From the NCBI GenBank assembly GCA_946807835.1, contig OX327704.1, forward strand, positions 6,820,001 to 6,884,000: a stretch of 64,000 nucleotides of DNA, in the 5' to 3' direction. The stretch is from Ailanthus altissimus (lineage: Eukaryota; Streptophyta; Magnoliopsida; Sapindales; Simaroubaceae). Positions within the stretch are counted from its first letter, which is position 1. Every line of letters begins with the position of its first letter. The position numbers and the translations under genes are program-made. The notes beneath the pieces are model-generated. The model made no database searches, was not told the DNA's origin, and worked only from the letters and a program-made list of their open reading frames with translations. Positions 35,386-47,691 of the stretch are shown here, one piece after another.

Positions 35386-36205
35386 AATTCTGTTAATTTG
35401 GATGGTTAAAAAGGTAATATCGTATATTTATTCATAAAAGGTTATATTATTTTTTTTATAATTTTAATTGTTAATATATAGTTTTATAAGTCAAAGAGTA
35501 TTAGAGTTTATAAGTGGGCTTTATAAATGACACATATCATAATATAATATACTTTTTATTTTTATTTTCACTCAAAAAGTTATAAAATAAAAACTAAAAA
35601 ATAGAAGGTAGCCACTTCCAGCAACAACCAATAATAGGTTGATTCACTTTAGATACCATCAACATCAAATTTTGTAATTTTCGTGATGATAGGTTTATTT
35701 TGTTAATTGAGTACCAAAAGGTGTCGAAGGTAGCAAGAAAAGCTGTAGCCACCATAAAAGTTGTTATCAAATACTGGTGTATCATAATATATTGCCACCT
35801 CTATAGCATCATTGACTAAAGATCTATTTGATGGAGTTAGTGATGCACCTCAAATTATTGTTGCTCTTTTCGTCACATTCAACACTCCTTCAATTATCAC
35901 TGACTAAAAATATAACTCTAAAGGGACATAAATTGTGCAATTTGGAGTCTAATAGTATTCACAATGAATTGATATGCCACCAGCCACCAACATTAATAGT
36001 GACTAGTGGTAGTGGTTGCCTTGTCTTTTTATTTTTTTTTCTAAATTTTATTTAGTTTATTTTATAATTTTTGAAAATAAAAGATAGGTGGATTAGAATG
36101 CATCACTTTCATTAAATGGGACTAATTTAGTTTAAAAGAGTAAATAGGTTATTTAAATATTAAAAGAATATAAATTATTCAAATTAACAAATTCTATCTC
36201 TGTTA
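35386..36205. mobile_element. Foldback / MITE-like inverted repeat
   Basis: The outer ends pair (AATTCTGTTAATTTG near 35389 with the inverse of caaattaacaaatt near 36180), as do the inner parts (ATAAAATAAAAACTAAAAAATAGAAGGTAGCCACTTCC with the inverse of 35998-36060). The centre resembles that of the foldback at 13030-13965. Arms are diverged; no gene is present. Confidence 0.45.
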
Positions 36206-36793
36206 AAATGTTTCTATCACTTTATTAAAATATTAGGGTCTAAATGTCATTTTTTTATGTTAAAATAGTTTTATTTATTTTTAATAATATCCCATTTAAT
36301 TCCTAGTTTTCTTTTATTGTCACTTATAACCTATTTTTATTAATGCACTCTCATTTAATAGCTAAATTAGATCGAAACACTAAATTTCAATGACCTTATT
36401 ATATTGCAATCTAACTAAAACTCAAGCCGATCTCAAACTAGATCAAAATACTAAATTTCAATGACCTTTTTATTAATCTTATTTGAAGATGAAACCAAAG
36501 TTAAAATTATAACATGATGAGATACAAATAGGGTCAAATAAGCCACTCATTTAAATATTTATTAACAACTATAAAAAAATATAGCTAGATATTTAACCTT
36601 TTTGATATTTATGATTGGATTTTGATATTTGACTATTAAGTTATTACGCATCAAGAATTATAGCATAAAAGGAAAAAAAATATCAATTTGTTTTGTTTTC
36701 CTTTCTCTTTTTCTTTTTCTTTCCATTTTTTCTTTAAAAAGAAAAAAAACCGTCAACTGTTATTGTTTTTTTTAATCAACAAATATAATTGTT
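36206..36793. other. Intergenic, no gene recognised
   Basis: AT-rich. The phrase 'actagatcaaaatactaaatttcaatgacc' recurs at 36368 and 36438, a local duplication of about 70 bp. No coding sequence. Confidence 0.45.
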
Positions 36794-38120
36794 AGCCCCA
36801 AAATTTAGTAACTCGAGAGTCAACAAATTAGATTTGTTTTGTTAGATGAGCATGACTTGAATCACAAGGATGAGATTGAAAAATTGGACTAATGAGAGTT
36901 GCTTCTCTCCTTATAAGAAAGGTGTCTGACGAGGACCCTGCAACTAGAAAAGATGTAAGGCTACATCAGAGATTTTTTTGGCATAGGCATTTCGATGCTT
37001 AAATCAATAAAAACTCAAAAAAGATAAAAGTAAGGCAAGAGAATAGAAAAGAAGCTAATTGCTCTACGTGAATCTCAATATTGAGTATCCAATTGAATGA
37101 TTATCTTTAATGTTGATTTCTTATTCTATTTATAGGATGAGGAAATGAGATTTACTAATAGTTCTTTGAATCCTTGTGGGTATCTTTATGGACTTACCAT
37201 TCTTGGATTTTGCTATTAGAGTTTTTTTGAAATTACATTCGATCTTGTTTGCCTTGGTAAGAATATCCATTTTTAGAGACTTTTCCTTAATAAAGTTAAC
37301 TTTATCCACAGCTTTCTAAGTCTTTTATAAGTTAATTCCTTTTTAAGAACTATCTTAATTATTTGAGATGGCCATTTTTTGGACATTCCTCTGCTCAATT
37401 TGAGTAGAAGTTATTTCTCATCGATCAAGACTTGTTCGAACAACATGGTCGGTGTTTGACTGTTTGTTTTGTTTAGCCTTATGAATGGTGAGTTTGATCG
37501 AGTAGGATAGTCACCCTTCAACCATTGTTCTAACCAATTTAAAGATATCATAATTCTCCTTTAAGATACTGATCGAACAAGATAGTTAAGTTTTGACCTT
37601 TATTCTAACTAGCTTGGAGGGAAGGGGTTTAGTTTTCCTTCTTTAGGAGTTTGATTAAATAGGATAGTAAGGCTTCGACCATTGTTCTGATTAATTCGGA
37701 AAAAGCACCTCGGTTCGAGGATGTTTTAAGGGTCGATACTTTTTTTGGGGTCTTATGTGTTTGATGTCCTCTTTAGGCTCTTTCGATCTAAGGTCTTTAG
37801 GCTTTATGCGTCGAACACATTAAGCTTTGTTTGCCAAAATCCAAGGAAAAACAGTAATATCATTGATAAAATCTCTAATATTACATCAAAGGATCACTGA
37901 TATAATAATCAAAGGATTACTAGGATGCCTGAACATTACATTGACCCATTAATGTACGCTCGAACGTACTTTCTTACATAGAAGAGACATAAATTATCCC
38001 TATATCAGGGGATTATCTCTATTATCAAAGGTCATTACCCATATTAAGGACAGAGAATCTTACTCTCTTATAGAAGGAATGAAATTACTATTCTCACACA
38101 TAAAAAATTGTTATTGTTAA
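36794..38120 (+). mobile_element. Possible Tat/Ogre-like LTR (solo or fragment)
   Basis: It begins TGTTAGCCCCAAAATTTAG. It contains 'ggtgtctgacgaggaccctgcaactag', 'tttcgatgcttaaatcaat' and, near the end, 'cgctcgaacgtactttcttacatagaagagac', phrases typical of R/U5 in plant Tat-type LTRs. No paired LTR or target duplication was seen, and the right border is a guess. Confidence 0.4.
37496..37735. repeat. Three-copy imperfect tandem repeat, 75-82 bp
   Basis: Units start at 37496, 37571 and 37653 with GATCGAGTAGGATAGT, GATCGAACAAGATAGT and GATTAAATAGGATAGT. Each is followed by 'cttcgaccattgttctaac'-like sequence. They lie in the promoter half of the possible LTR, where enhancer-like repeats are common. 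Confidence 0.6.
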
Positions 38121-38804
38121 TTGAAGAAACGTTTAGGTAAAATGAGATTGTCTAGTAAAATTTTGACCTATATTTAATATGATTGGATTATTTTAAAATG
38201 AATGCATACATGAAAATTTTGACTTTTTATTTAAATATGCTTCGTAGAGGGCTTATTTACAACTCTATGTTTTAAAGATTTAAAATGGCAAAAATTGCAC
38301 TTAGTACAAGTAAAAACACCTTTGTCTTCTTCTCATCCCAAGTTGAGCCAACATTTTAGACCCTTTAGAAAAAGGTCAAAGCATAAACGATTAAGAGAAA
38401 TCCAATAACAGAACAGGCTTATTTTTATTTAGTGGCGCTTTCCATTTTTACTTGGCACGTAAAAAAATAATATTTTTCTTATAAAAACAGTAATGTGTTT
38501 GCTTTAGTTTTTGCTTTTAAGTTGAGTTATATTGAAAAGTTGAATGCAATTGTTTTCAATTTTTTTTTTTTGATTAAATTTTAAAGTTTAACTCGACTTT
38601 CTCAACTACAAAGTTAAATAAGAACAATAATTTGCTTAATTATTTTGCAGGTGACGTTCTCGACTAAGATATTGAATAAGTCTAATATTTTTTTGAACTA
38701 AATTTGCAAATTTGTCTTATTCTCAAATAGTAAGTCTAGTATTTTATTGAACTTTTCTTAACTAATAAATTAAATAAAAAATTTGTTTTACAAGTATACC
38801 TAAT
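38121..38804. other. Intergenic, no gene recognised
   Basis: AT-rich spacer between the possible LTR and the Tat-like element. Nothing supported. Confidence 0.5.
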
Positions 38805-40739
38805 TGTTAATACCAACCCAAAAAGTGTCTAATGGGTTTTTCTATTTTAGGATTTCGGGTGTAATTGTGTGTTGTATCCTATTTAGGAATCTGTACATAA
38901 TGGGAAGTTGTGTTACATTAGGATTCTTTTTTCTTGTAAAATTAGATTTTTTATAGCTTATAAATAGGCTTGATTTTTTATCATAATCATCAACAACTAT
39001 TCATTCAACATAATACATAAGCTTATTAGCTTTTTATCCTTTTCTTTTGTTTTTATCATTCAACCCATGACTCACATCCTTTCTTATTAAAAAAAACCCA
39101 TAGCTTTGCTGCTAAAGCTTTTCTTGTCCTTCCCCAAGAAGAACCCAAACTCCACGGCTCATTCGTTATACTACAGCCGAAGTTTAGTGATAAACTTTAC
39201 TCCATAATAACTTAGGTGCAAACATCGCTTGCTGATAGTTTATGCGATATTTCTATATCATAAATTAAGTGCAAGTATACACTATCGTATGCAAGTAATA
39301 AATGGACTAAATAAGTCGGATGTCGAACCCATAGGGATAATTTCTTCTTTTTAACCAATTACTAAAATGATATCTTCCTAATAATTATTCAAATAAATAA
39401 AAATCTAAGAATGAATGTATAAAATATAATGGCAAAAACACAATGCAAAGAGATTTAAGTGATAGCAATATAGAGAAAATCTAGGATTAATATTATCCCT
39501 CAATATGCTCTTTAATGATTAATCTTCTAATATTTAACTCACTTAGTCTTTATTATTGATCAAGACACTAATGTATTCACAAGTCTCTTCCAAGGTCATG
39601 CAAGTATACCTTAATTTACCAAATACCTATATTCCTATGGTACTTGTAATAAACTAAGATTAATTAAGATTAGGTCTTATTGATCATACATGCCAACTAG
39701 GTATATTCCTATCCTAAGTTGAAACTTACATATGTAGCATTGAATGTTACTCTACAATCATGTATCAAATTACCTAGGTCTAAATATATTGATTCCTCTT
39801 CCGAGTTTATCAACATATTACCAACTCATTCACCATATATTGGCCAGATATATTGAAGCATTAAACACAAGTAATTTAAATAATAAATGACTAAGTTTAT
39901 TAAATACTAAAAGATATGAAAATTTAAGCGCACATATTGAGTTCGAATATTAACCCTAAAAAATAAATTAGTTCATAGCTACAAGAGAATCAGAGCAATA
40001 AAAATAAAAATAAAACATGATACAATCAATCGCAAACCGATGTAGACGTCGAATTGCTTTTGATTGATGTTGCTCTGGATTCTTGGTGCTCTTGAACTGC
40101 TCTAAGTTCTCTTTTTCTTGCCCTAGGTTCTTCTCTGGTCTCCTCTTTACTTCTGGGGTCGAGTGGCCTTTTATAGGGTTTGATTTAAACTTGAAAAACT
40201 TAATTCTGGTCACACTAGGATTCGCGCTACCGCTGGCGCGCTATGCAGTTATTGCTGGGGCGCTACATGAAAACGGCTTCATCGCTGGAGCGGTGAGCTG
40301 ATAGAGCTGTGGCGCTGGCGCGATGACTATTTGTCGCTGGAGCGCCAAATGCAACTTAAACAGGTCTTTTTCATATTTCGATTACTATTCCAGCGTTTGG
40401 GCGACAATACTTGTGGCACGGGGGCACTGGACTCATATTTTGAAAACTTTGCATTTTAGTCCCTATTTTTGCTCCTTTTGCATTTTTGCTTTAAATTTCG
40501 CTTAAGTCCCTATAAATAACAATAAAGCACATAAATAGCCATCTATTCTCATAAAATAATAAAATATCAAAATAAAATCATGAGAAAATATATAACAATT
40601 TTGCCCTTATCAACAGTGAAGTTCAACGCTGCCTTAGTAAATTTCTTAGTCTCAATTTCTCTTAAATCTGACGTGCAACATTCGTCTAGCATGATACTGG
40701 ACATACACAAACCCAGTACCATAATTTTATAGCACAACA
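38805..40739 (+). mobile_element. 5' LTR of the Tat-like element (interrupted)
   Basis: TGTTAATACC to AGCACAACA. Without the inserted LTR (39233-40612) it is about 555 bp, against 560 bp for the 3' copy. TATA-like 'cttataaatagg' lies near 38958, and 'cattcaacataatacataa' is downstream of it in both copies. Confidence 0.8.
39233..40612 (-). mobile_element. Athila-like solo LTR nested in the 5' LTR
   Basis: TGATAG to CCTTATCA, 1380 bp. On the minus strand it has a GC-rich array (40215-40430) followed by TATAAAAGG (inverse at 40167-40175) and U5 landmarks like 'gcatacgatagtgtatacttgca'. The uninterrupted equivalent at 48110-48130 reads straight through. No clean target duplication was found: cttgc on the left, acagt on the right. 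Confidence 0.7.
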
Positions 40740-40800
40740 TTCTTATTGGCATGCCCAATGAGACCATATTCCTTATATGCCAGTAATAACTAAATAGTTT

Positions 40801-42311
40801 ATGAAAAACAAGATCGAAAAGAATGCTATTAAACCACCCAACATGGCTATACCCTCACCACAAATCAAAGATTTGGTCGATTTAGAACAGGATGGGGCGA
40901 GTTTAGCTCATGTCGAGGAAGATTTGCTAAATCAACAGTTAGAGGAGATTTATCGCAATACTCTTCCATACCCTAGGCCATTTTCTACAACAGATTTACA
41001 AAAGTTGATTGGTCAAATTGCCCAAGAAAATAGCAACTTGGCACAATGCTTACAAATTTGATGGTCATAATTTTTTGACCACTGATAGATGACAATCACA
41101 ATATTAGTCAAAGTATTCTGAAAAATCTCGAGTTAATGCGACAGAATCAGATAAAGTTGATAGCTCTCTACAAGGTCGACCAAACCCTAAACTTCAAAAG
41201 CCTCGACGACGGTAGAGTTACAACCAAACCGACCTACCGTATAACTCGATCAATATTCTTAGGCGACCTGAGAGGGTTGAATCTACGAACTCACAGGTCC
41301 ACTAAAATCAGCCAGGTTAGAGTTTTAGCTATGATTAGGCTGGCAACATGATCAATTAGAGAAGTTTACACTAGTCTACTTCCCAAGCCCAAAAATAAGT
41401 CAGTTAAGCTCAATCAAGGCCAATATAATTTGGGTCTATGGAACTTGTGTGACCCATAAGTAGTTGCAGGCAACTTGAGATAGACAAAAATATTCAGGCA
41501 AAAGCATTGCAGAATATAAGGGTTGACTTGAGGCCTATGGCGTGCTGATTTGATTAGAAGTTGTTCCTCTATAGCATTGATACATTTTCCCCTTTTTCAA
41601 AAGGATATAAAATCCCTAATGCTTTTTATTTTTGGGCGAGGGGAATATCACCACGTTCGAGCATATCTCCAGGTTCATAGTACAATGTAGTGAAGCTAGT
41701 TCATCTCCTTTTTGGAAGCTGAGACTATTTGACAACTCCTTAACCAAGATGACTTTCACTTGGTATACTAACTTGGTACCAAAGTCGATCAACAATTAAG
41801 AGTAAATGACAGATAAGTTTCATGCCGAATTCTACAAGCTGCCTTTAGAGGTAACTTTGGCCGATTTAGCCAAAATCACCGAGAGGCAGGGTGAATTAGT
41901 TTTAAAATATATCAATCGATTCAAGAAACTTTTGTCTTAGTGTCAAACTCAAATCACTTAAGTTGACTGTGTACCCATGGTCTTAGGGTCATGTCCTTCA
42001 TAATGATGAAGCACTTCGAAGGACACCGATTTAGAGATTTGTATGAAGTGGCCATTAGAACGACCAATTATGAAGGGTCCTAATGGAAATGGACCAATAT
42101 AGGACATCCTCGAAAGATACCTATTACTATCATCAACTTAATGTGGTTGCTATTCAAATTGAGTCACATAATGATTCTAACGACTCAAATAAGAAGATCT
42201 GCCTTGTTGAAGTGGTCAAATAAGCTCCATATGAGTGATTAATCCTCGAAAAGTTGACTTCCACTAAAGAGAAGGAGTAAGGAAGGAATACTCAGATAGC
42301 TAAATAATATT
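40801..42311 (+). pseudogene. Tat-like gag, N-terminal and capsid part
   Basis: An 86-codon frame (40801-41061) starts MKNKIEKNAIKPPNM. After several stops the capsid core is readable at about 41640-41960: 'GNITTFEHISRFIVQCSEA', 'TWYTNLVPKSI', 'FHAEFYKLPLEVTLADLAK' and 'YINRFKKLLS'. These are the landmarks of the retrotransposon gag domain in Tat-lineage elements. At least six stops or shifts make it inactive. It is split at 42312 by copia LTR copy D and resumes at 44966. Confidence 0.7.
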
Positions 42312-42316
42312 CTTTT

Positions 42317-44960
42317 TATTGGAATTTGTGCTTACATGCCATCCATTTATGTATAAATATTAATTTTGTATTTATACAATTATTATTTTATTAAATCACT
42401 AATTATATTTAATATATGGTAAGATACTTGTAATATAACAGACATTGTATGATCTGAAAGAGTTTAGATCAGTGCTAAAAATTAGCAACACTGAGAATTA
42501 TAAATGCTAAGAACTAGAACTATTAAACGTTAGCAAAATCTAAGGAGTTAGAGCCTTGTTTGAAATGGGATAAAAATCTGAGATTATATTAGTAATTATA
42601 TAGTTGCAAAGAGTTGTAAATAGTGCTAGGAAATGTCATTATGCAAATATGTTCTCAAATACTATGTTTCTAATCTATCTTCACTAATGCGGGTCTGTCG
42701 GTGAAGACCTTATTAAATATAAATCACTGTATGTCTATATTTAGATGATTCAGGTGGTTAGTCTTAGCAGACCATGGGTTTAGTGAAAGCTCATATAGAG
42801 ATACAAGTATCAAGTAAGGATTAGGTGTTGAACAGACTCACGAAGACCTCTAATAGACATTCTATAAAGCCATCAACGGAGAGTTTTCTCGAGTTGAGTA
42901 GTATTTGTTATCATTTGACCTGAGTGCCACAGTGAGCTTATAAGTGATCTACCATACTTTGATTTCACACATGTTAGAAACCTTTCATGGTTTGACCACA
43001 GTGTGCGTAGATATGGTCTCTAAGATTGGGCACTAGTTTGGATGAACCGGTTAATCGACCAAACTAAACCAAAATTTTGATTTGGTTTGGTTACTTAGGC
43101 TTTAAACCGATCGGTTCAGTTTTGGCTGAACCGATAGGTTTTGGTCAGTTTTCAGTTTGGGTTCATCCGAACCAAAATAGATCAAGAACCTATTTTTCCT
43201 TGGCCAAAATGCAGTGTTTTAGCCTTAAAGAAAAAGGAAAAATACAAAACAAAACCGAGACCAGGCCCCCCCCAAACTCAGCCCTTGGTCACAAATTAGA
43301 AGTTCAAAATAGACAACCCTAAGCTCTTACTCAGGCCTGCCGTGCCACTACTGCCCTACCACATCATCCAGGTTGCGTCTGTCGCTGCTACTACTACCGC
43401 ATCTGTTATTACGTCTGCCGTTAACTGCTACCATTATTGCATCAACTGTTGCCACCGTCATCTACTACCGTCAACTGCTGCCGCCCACCCCTACTCTTCC
43501 AGTGAAGGTTACAACTTTAAGACATTAAAATTTGCATTTTTGAATTTTCAATTTTTAAAACTAGCCCAATTTTTTTTTAAAAAAAGAAATAGATAACTGA
43601 AACTGAACCCGAATCGATTCCATTCAAGCTTGGTTAAGATGAAATGAGGCTCGAATTGAATCGAACCTGACTTCTACCCACTCATAATAGGATCAATCAG
43701 CTCATTTTGGTAAGTAATATATATCCTAATGCTCTAAGATTATGTTTCAGAAAGTCTTACGGCTATAATCAATAAAAATCGAAAAAAGAGTTTTTCCTAG
43801 GGATAAATAATATTACAAAAGTGTTTGTGGATATTATTTATTGAAATATGAATCTGGAGATAAGTTTACGATCGAACATGTGGAGATTTGATGATATTGA
43901 TCCATATCTTCGCACTACTAGGATATATAAAAATATGATAGAGGAATTATACGAATATGTTATAACCTCAACTTGTATGATCTAACGTGCTGCTTGCTTT
44001 GTAGTATCTATAACATGTGTGTGAGGCATTATTCATGGACGTACGAAGGCGTTTCATATGAAAAATCGAGCGTGGACTTAGAGAGTCTCACAATATGAAG
44101 TGTACTTATTATACACTAGGGTAGCATATTAGATTGAATAGTTTAGTCCTAAAACTTTCAGTAAACCAAAAATTTATTTCAGGGTTCTTCAGGATGTGTA
44201 CTTGTCAAGATTTAAGCGTTAAGTATATTAATTAATTAACGAATATTATTAAATAATGACATAGTGACAAGTGGCATAATATAAACCATTTATTATTTAT
44301 TTGATAAATAAATAGATTATATTATTAATGGGAGACATACCTAATTAAGAGGGGGCCATGTTATGTTTTCAACTTTCAGTGGAGTGTATTCATTAAATAA
44401 ATTGATTATTAAAAGTTGCCACCAAAACTTATTTGTATGTGTCGACAACTTAATGATATGTGGTGGAGCACTTGTGATGTGGTTGAACTACAAAACATTG
44501 ATGAATTGGTTTCATTATCTAAGGCTAAAATAGATATAAAATAAAGATTAAAGGAGTTAGTGTTTTTGTAAGAAAAGAGTTGAAAAGAAAATATAAGAAA
44601 AATAAAAAATAATTCATCTCTTCTTCTTTTAAGAAACAAAAATTTGGAAATAAAAATATTTAAGTGTTAAACACTTACTGTTGAAAACAATTAGCAACTG
44701 CTATACTAGCTTCACAATCCCATCAAATTATTGTGAACTAGTATTTTACAATAATTCACTTCAATGTGAGCTCCAGAATTGAAATCTTTACCGAAGTTCA
44801 TCAAATGTAAGTTTCTTTAATCTTAAGCTATTAATGATTCAATTTACGTATATATTGATTCTATGCTTAATTCCATTGTAAAACATATATATGATACATG
44901 TATTTACGTTTTTTTAACTTGTACACAATCACATGCATGTACTCTAAAAACACGTTATCA
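42317..44960 (+). mobile_element. Copia solo LTR copy D (carrying an hAT insertion)
   Basis: It starts TATTGGAATTTGTGCTTACA and ends AACACGTTATCA. It is flanked by the perfect 5-bp duplication ctttt (42312-42316 and 44961-44965). Removing it rejoins the gag reading across the site. It is about 1.97 kb without the 666-bp hAT insert and its 8-bp duplication. Confidence 0.88.
43021..43686. mobile_element. Non-autonomous hAT-like element inside copia LTR D
   Basis: Ends are TAAGATTGGGCACTAG and, inverted, TATGAGTGGGTAGAAG (11 of 16 identical). The flanking 8-mers are atggtctc and ataggatc. The empty site in copy C reads atgggatc, from which they differ by two and one bases. The interior has diverged 'ggttcggttt' palindromes and a degenerate CTG/ACT/CCG run (43340-43500). 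No transposase is present. Confidence 0.75.
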
Positions 44961-44965
44961 CTTTT

Positions 44966-45250
44966 GACATGATGAAAGCCAACCAGATTTTTGATTGGCT
45001 TTTAAAAGACAAACAAATAAAGCTATCCGAAGGCCATACCATCAACTCTTGGAGACACAGTATAAATAATTGTATTGTGTTCAAGAATAAAATTCAACAG
45101 CTAATTATTGAGGTCGACTTCTATTTATTAACAAGGGTAAAGCCTCTATCATTGAAACCGACTCTTCACCCCACTGTAGGTATAAATGTGGTCATATCTT
45201 CTTCTAAGAGAAGTGTGTTGGGAGAAGGATCCTCAACTCAAGTATGAACT
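44966..45250 (+). pseudogene. Tat-like gag, C-terminal part
   Basis: A 92-codon frame at 44969-45247 contains 'KANQIFDWLLKDKQIKLSEGH' in two halves and 'NNCIVFKNKIQQLIIE'. This matches the conserved segment after the capsid in Tat-type Gag, where a zinc-knuckle-like H/C pattern normally follows; here its cysteine and histidine positions are not intact. It continues 40801-42311 across copia LTR copy D. Confidence 0.7.
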
Positions 45251-45737
45251 CTTGACAAGCTGAGAATAAAAATCTAGATGGGCGATTCTGTCACAAAAAC
45301 CACCTAGATTGAGAGGATAGTTACAGAAGAACCAGACTCATATGACAAATTGACCTCCAAGAAGGCTTGTTTAGTATACCCTCAATGTCAAAAAATTATT
45401 GAAAAAGTCATTAGTAGATTAAAGAAAAGGGAGATTTCCCAGCACCCCCCTAGGAAGACCTTTAATAATCGAGTTGAGCACGAATCTTAGGGTGATCAAG
45501 TAAACTAGGGGGCATCAGCAGAGGAAGTGCCCCAAAGGAGGATGACAATATATTTGTCTTACTGCCAAAATTATAGACTAGAGGGCATGTCTGTCAGCCG
45601 ATTTAGAAGGGATTCAACATCTAAGGGATTCAAATTCGCTTGGGACACGAGAGCGCACAGCCAGAGTTTACAGAACGGGGTGCGCAAGTTCCAGCGAAGA
45701 CGCGACGAGGGCGTCGCGTGAATTTGGTGGGGGAGAA
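45251..45737 (+). other. Degenerate region with 3' end of a chromovirus internal domain
   Basis: No intact gene. The last 110 bp (from about 45628) are GC-richer and end TTGGTGGGGGAGAA directly before an LTR, a textbook polypurine tract. The same stretch is found inverted at 58793-58850. The segment before it is probably residual Tat gag. Confidence 0.55.
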
Positions 45738-46270
45738 TGTCACGCCCCAAATATTCTCAAGCAATTACTCGAGTATTTGGCGCGCGACAGGACCACCAAG
45801 GGAGGACTTAGTCCATTTTGGGTTAAATGGGCTAGAGCTTCTAGAAGGCCCAATGGATTTGGGTTAATGCCACATGTGTGTGGTAGGTGGGGGAGTTTTC
45901 TAGAAAAGGCATATTCCATGAGATATTCTCTTGGTAGTTGGCATCTTTGGAATATTCCTTAGCATATTCTCCTCTTTAGATGTGGACCATTGGATTAGAG
46001 TTAATCCTAGCCGTCCATTGTATATAGCTTTAGCTATAAATAGGTGGAGCTCTCATTTGAGAATCCATCCTCCAAATTGTAGAAATACTCATAGCTTGTA
46101 GTTCTATAGCTTTGTAATTCTCTCTTTAGTAATAAAATACGAGAGCATTCTCTCAAACACTTGGTGTGCATTCTTCTTCATCTCTTTCTTTGGTTAATTG
46201 GGGTCTTGTAGGCTGCTTAACACTAACAAGTGTCTAAGGCCGCACGGTTTCGAGAAATCGGGTTGTGACA
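45738..46270 (+). mobile_element. Chromovirus (Tekay/Del-like) LTR
   Basis: It runs TGTCACGCCCC to GGGTTGTGACA (533 bp), with matching inverted ends TGTCAC/GTGACA. It contains 'ctataaatagg' (46033-46043) as TATA and AATAAAATA (46130) as a poly(A) signal. A polypurine tract sits at its left and a tRNA-Met-type primer site at its right. It is homologous to the minus-strand LTR at 58296-58792. Confidence 0.8.
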
Positions 46271-46271
46271 A

Positions 46272-46280
46272 GTGGTATCA
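46272..46280 (+). other. tRNA-Met-type primer-binding site (short)
   Basis: GTGGTATCA, two bases after the LTR, matches the start of the usual TGGTATCAGAGC primer site before diverging. It implies element sequence once continued to the right. Confidence 0.5.
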
Positions 46281-47691
46281 ATAGTAATCTAAAAGCATAT
46301 CGATCGATCGACCATTTGGGGATAGACAAGTCGATGTTTCAGTCTTAAAGTTGATAATAGTATCCATATAGAATAATTATGTCTATAAGCCGATTTGTTT
46401 TTTTAAAATTTTTACTAATCGATTTTTTCATACAACTCTTTAAGAAATGCCCTATAGAGGCAATTTTCTCTTATGATCATTTTCACCAGGGTAATTTTTA
46501 TCAAAGAATTCCTAGCATTACTACTCAAAGTCGATTTGATATTTAGTATTATTTTTTTAAAAGAAAAGGGCTTTGAAAGAATAAAGTCGGCCTTTGTAAT
46601 GTGAAGTGGTAGAAGTTGGCCATGAACAAGTGAATTGCTATTAAAAATTGGCTATAGGTTTATCTAAGGCATGAAATTGGCCATGAAACTTGAAATTGCC
46701 ATAATGAAATTTTAACTTGAGATCGGCCATAAATTCGGCTATATATATATAGGCATTCGACCATTAAAAATTTCTTTGGCCATGATCAAGGAAATTTTAA
46801 ATTGCCATTAGTGTATATTGTCGGCCACGTGAAAGACAAAAGTCATTTTCAAAATGTGAAGTTAGCCAATTTAATGGCTTCAAGACAATTACACAAACCA
46901 TATCATAGACGATTTATTGGCTTTCAAGTTGAAAATGTGAAAATCGCCCATGATAGCATAATATAAAAAAAATAATTTTTAAAATGTGAAGTCGGCCAAT
47001 TTTATGGCTTCAAGTCAATTGCAAAAACTTTATCATGGCCGATTTATTGACCTTTGAATTTGAAAATGTGAAGCCAACTTATATGAAGAAAATCAATTGT
47101 TTGATATCAGCCTTGGAAATAAAAAATTGATAGCAGTACAAAACTTAAAGAAGCCGATTAGAACTATAGTAAAATGCATGCAATTATCAGAAGTAGCGAT
47201 GGGATCGATTGTAATGGAACGATTAGGCGATTTTAAGGGTAACATTAGTAATCACGCGATGTAGGCAAATTTTGAATTATGATAGTCTACTAAGATGCGT
47301 AGGGCAAATTTTCACCTAAAGAACCTATGAAGTTTTAACAAAGGTGATTGGGGTGATCGTAGTCGGTTTCCACCAAATAATGCTTGATAGGTGACTTTTG
47401 GAAGCTAAGGGGAAGTTAGGCAATCACCAGAGAACAAAGTCATCGTGGGCGAGTTGATTAAAGGCCTGAAGTTCGGGCGACCAACAGAAGAATGGAGCAA
47501 TCGATCACAGTGGGGTGATTTTTAAGAAAATGAAGTTGGGCGGCCTAGATGGACCATTGGGGCGACTTTGAAGCCTTATTATGGGTACTTTTAAGGTCTT
47601 ACATTAGTAGTAGGGCAATTTGGAGATGGACGGCTTTATTAGGTTGCAAGCTTTAACAAAAATGGTCTTTCGATTGGCTTATATGATGTAA
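46281..47691 (+). mobile_element. Repeat-rich 3' region of the Tat-like element
   Basis: No ORF. It holds a two-copy tandem repeat of about 130 bp (starts 46851 and 46981, 'aaaatgtgaagt.ggccaatttaatggcttcaag'). Further right it is dense in 'ggcgattt', 'gggcgac' and 'cggcc' words (46600-47640). Tat and Ogre elements commonly have such tandem-repeat 3' regions. Where the chromovirus-derived part ends is unclear. Confidence 0.5.

Noticed and set aside
43077..43596. Frames of 81-84 codons
   Set aside because: They come from the degenerate interior of a non-autonomous hAT; the threonine, cysteine and histidine content reflects a trinucleotide-like run.
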